Of a stretch of DNA of 8,333 nucleotides, positions 6,659 to 8,333 are shown piece by piece. The DNA comes from Pseudobutyrivibrio sp. (GTDB taxonomy: Bacteria > Bacillota_A > Clostridia > Lachnospirales > Lachnospiraceae), in the NCBI GenBank assembly GCA_024691465.1, contig JAILNO010000208.1, positions 1-8,333 of the forward strand. The letters are read 5' to 3'. The stretch's first letter is position 1, and each line of letters begins with the position of its first letter. The position numbers and the translations under genes were made by a program. The notes below the pieces were generated by a model. The model had not been told where the DNA came from. It searched no databases and saw only the letters and a program-made list of their open reading frames with translations.

Positions 6659-7819
6659 ATGAATAACTTTGATTTCAAAATCCCTACGGATATACGATTT
6701 GGAAAGGGCAAGATTGATTGCCTGCAGGAAGAACTTAGCAAGTATGGTAAAAGAGTACTATTAACCTACGGCGGTGGAAGCATTAAGAAGAATGGAATAT
6801 ATGATGAAGTGTTAAAACAGCTAGCTGACTTCGAAGTCTATGAGTTAGGTGGAATTACTCCTAATCCTAAGCTGTCTATTGTTGAAAAAGGTACGACTAT
6901 ATGTAAGGAGAATCATATAGACGTAATACTTGCAGTGGGAGGTGGCAGTACTATAGATGCATCTAAGCATATAGCTGCAGCAGCATGTTACGATGGTGAA
7001 CCATGGGATCTGGTGCTTGACAGGTCTTTAGTTACATCGGCACTTCCTATAGCTGTGGTGCTTACCATATGTGCCACTGGTTCGGAGATGAACTCAGGCG
7101 CTGTTATCTCTAATGAGAATACCTGCGAGAAACTGGAACTTAACACACCACTTCTATATCCTAAGCTTTCTATATGTGATCCCACATATCTCTACACCCT
7201 TCCTAAGAAACAGACGGCTGCAGGAGTGGTAGATATCATGTCCCATGTAATGGAACAGTATTTCCAACCTAATGATGAAGCATATATAACTGATGTATTA
7301 AGCGAAGCTGTTATGAAGACCGTGGTCAAGTATGGAAATGAGGCCATGGACGAGCCAAATAATTACGAAGCCAGATCTAATCTTATGTGGGCTAGTACCG
7401 TTGGGCTTAATCATCTGCTAACTGTTGGCAAGGGTGGTTCATGGTCTGTACATCCTATTGAACATGTGCTTAGTGGTTTCTATGATATTACCCATGGTGT
7501 AGGACTGGCAATACTTACTCCAGCCTGGATGGAATATGTACTTGATGAGGATAATGTGCATCGTTTCGCTAGATTTGCAAGAGAGATATTCGATGTGACT
7601 GAGGGTGATTTGTATAAGAGTGCAATAGAGGGCATTAATAGGCTTAGAGCATTCTTTGAAAGCTTGGAGATGCCATCGACTCTTAAGGAAGTGGGAATAG
7701 ATGATAGCAAGTTTGAGTTAATGGCTGCTGAAGCAGTGAGAACCAGCAATATTAGCAAGGGAGCATACAGGCATCTGACTGAGACGGATGTGCTTGAAAT
7801 ATTAAAGAGATGCGCGTAG
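6659..7819 (+). CDS. Iron-type alcohol dehydrogenase, YqhD/BdhA-like NAD(P)H-dependent
   Basis: 386 residues, full length for the butanol dehydrogenase/YqhD branch of group III alcohol dehydrogenases. The coenzyme region has YGGGSIKKNG (37-46), the arrangement typical of NADPH-using YqhD-like enzymes, and GGGSTID (94-100). Metal ligands are visible as Asp192 and His196 in VDIMSHVME, His265 in SVHPIEH, and His279 in DITHG, matching Asp194, His198, His267 and His281 of YqhD. It interconverts aldehydes and alcohols. Placed 9 bases after the DAO subunit with only a weak AGAGG site (6648-6652), it is probably translated by coupling. In context it is the best candidate to process the aldehyde released by amine oxidation, reducing it to an alcohol and regenerating NAD(P)+; the direction and substrate are inferred. 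Confidence 0.93.
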   Translation: MNNFDFKIPTDIRFGKGKIDCLQEELSKYGKRVLLTYGGGSIKKNGIYDEVLKQLADFEVYELGGITPNPKLSIVEKGTTICKENHIDVILAVGGGSTIDASKHIAAAACYDGEPWDLVLDRSLVTSALPIAVVLTICATGSEMNSGAVISNENTCEKLELNTPLLYPKLSICDPTYLYTLPKKQTAAGVVDIMSHVMEQYFQPNDEAYITDVLSEAVMKTVVKYGNEAMDEPNNYEARSNLMWASTVGLNHLLTVGKGGSWSVHPIEHVLSGFYDITHGVGLAILTPAWMEYVLDEDNVHRFARFAREIFDVTEGDLYKSAIEGINRLRAFFESLEMPSTLKEVGIDDSKFELMAAEAVRTSNISKGAYRHLTETDVLEILKRCA

Positions 7820-7883
7820 TTAAATCTAGACTAAGCTTTTCAAAAGGTGTATTCTATACTCCTAAGATAAAGGAGATAAGGCA

Positions 7884-8333
7884 TTGAGCAGGAACATACT
7901 TATTATTAATACTGGCGGAACATTGTCTTCTGTAATGAAGGAAAGTGGTCTGGCTCCTGGGTTATCTACTCAGGATATGAGAAGAGAATTACATATAGTA
8001 TCTGGAGATACTAATTTCGAGATAGAGGACTTCTGTGCCTTGGATTCAGCTAATATCTTCCCTGAGGATTGGAGTAGATTAGCTGAACATATCAGTAGCA
8101 TGCGCAATGATTATGACGGCATAGTTGTTATCCATGGAACAGATACCCTTGCATACACTTCATCTATGCTTTCATTCATGCTACAGAATATTAATATACC
8201 TGTAGTAATCACAGGCTCACAGCTATCTATCACCAATCCTGTGGCAGATGCTATGGAGAATCTCAGATGTGCTATTCACATGGCGGCCAGCGGTAGGCCT
8301 GGAGTATTCGTAGCTTTTAACCGCAAGGTAATA
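7884..8333 (+). CDS. Type I L-asparaginase, N-terminal part, TTG start
   Basis: The first 150 codons of an asparaginase, open to the right edge; the usual length is about 330 residues. The TGGT motif with the nucleophilic Thr13 and the second active-site motif HGTDT (84-88) are both present. A substrate-binding segment DSANIFPEDW (54-63) and TGSQLSI (110-116) also match the cytosolic type I (AnsA-like) form, and no signal peptide is seen. It hydrolyses L-asparagine to aspartate and ammonia. No ATG lies upstream of TGGT in frame; TTG at 7884 has AAAGGAG (7869-7875) eight bases before it and gives the standard N-terminus SRNILIINTGGT, so TTG is taken as the start. The 64-base gap after the alcohol dehydrogenase has no terminator, so it may belong to the same transcript. 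The link to amine oxidation is unclear. Confidence 0.93.
   Translation, partial: MSRNILIINTGGTLSSVMKESGLAPGLSTQDMRRELHIVSGDTNFEIEDFCALDSANIFPEDWSRLAEHISSMRNDYDGIVVIHGTDTLAYTSSMLSFMLQNINIPVVITGSQLSITNPVADAMENLRCAIHMAASGRPGVFVAFNRKVI

Overview
The window looks like the chromosome of a low- to mid-GC Gram-positive anaerobe of the Clostridia type. The reasons are AGA/AGG and ATA-rich codon use, strong AGGAGG-like ribosome sites, close co-directional genes and enzymes rich in iron-sulfur clusters. No phylogenetic marker is present, so the placement is an inference. All nine genes are on the + strand. I see no mobile element, CRISPR array, tRNA or rRNA.

Layout. (1) 1-528: the C-terminal half of a PotD-type polyamine/amine-binding protein of an ABC transporter, cut by the window edge. 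(2) 545-1699: a first ornithine cyclodeaminase/mu-crystallin (OCD) family protein. (3) 1700-2080: a 381-base non-coding region with a long base-paired element (1794-1899), a repeated ACAATGG motif and a strong intrinsic terminator (2018-2056) that ends about ten bases before the next ribosome site. (4) 2081-7819: a tight six-gene run: a second OCD paralogue, a [2Fe-2S] ferredoxin-like subunit, a FAD subunit carrying an added two-cluster [4Fe-4S] domain, a small BFD-type [2Fe-2S] protein, a DAO-family FAD subunit and an iron-type alcohol dehydrogenase. (5) 7884-8333: the start of a type I L-asparaginase, beginning with TTG and cut by the right edge.

How the genes may work together. The four redox genes (3243-6649) are the parts of a heteromeric amine/amino-acid dehydrogenase of the HcnABC / opine oxidase / D-hydroxyproline dehydrogenase / heterotetrameric sarcosine oxidase superfamily. 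The alpha part is split into separate proteins and extended with ferredoxin clusters. A working model is that an amine enters through the PotD-type transporter, the DAO subunit oxidises its C-N bond to an imine/aldehyde plus ammonia, electrons pass over FAD and Fe-S clusters to an anaerobic acceptor, and the YqhD-like dehydrogenase interconverts the aldehyde and alcohol. The OCD paralogues may reduce or bind the imine, or may be a structural part of the complex. From memory, close relatives of these OCD proteins are labelled 'tyramine oxidase subunit B' in public annotation; this could not be checked here and the substrate is not readable from sequence.

The points most worth following up are the leader with a terminator at the ribosome site of the second operon, the OCD pair that appears to lack the catalytic Asp of true cyclodeaminases, and the split alpha subunit with the extra [4Fe-4S] domain.
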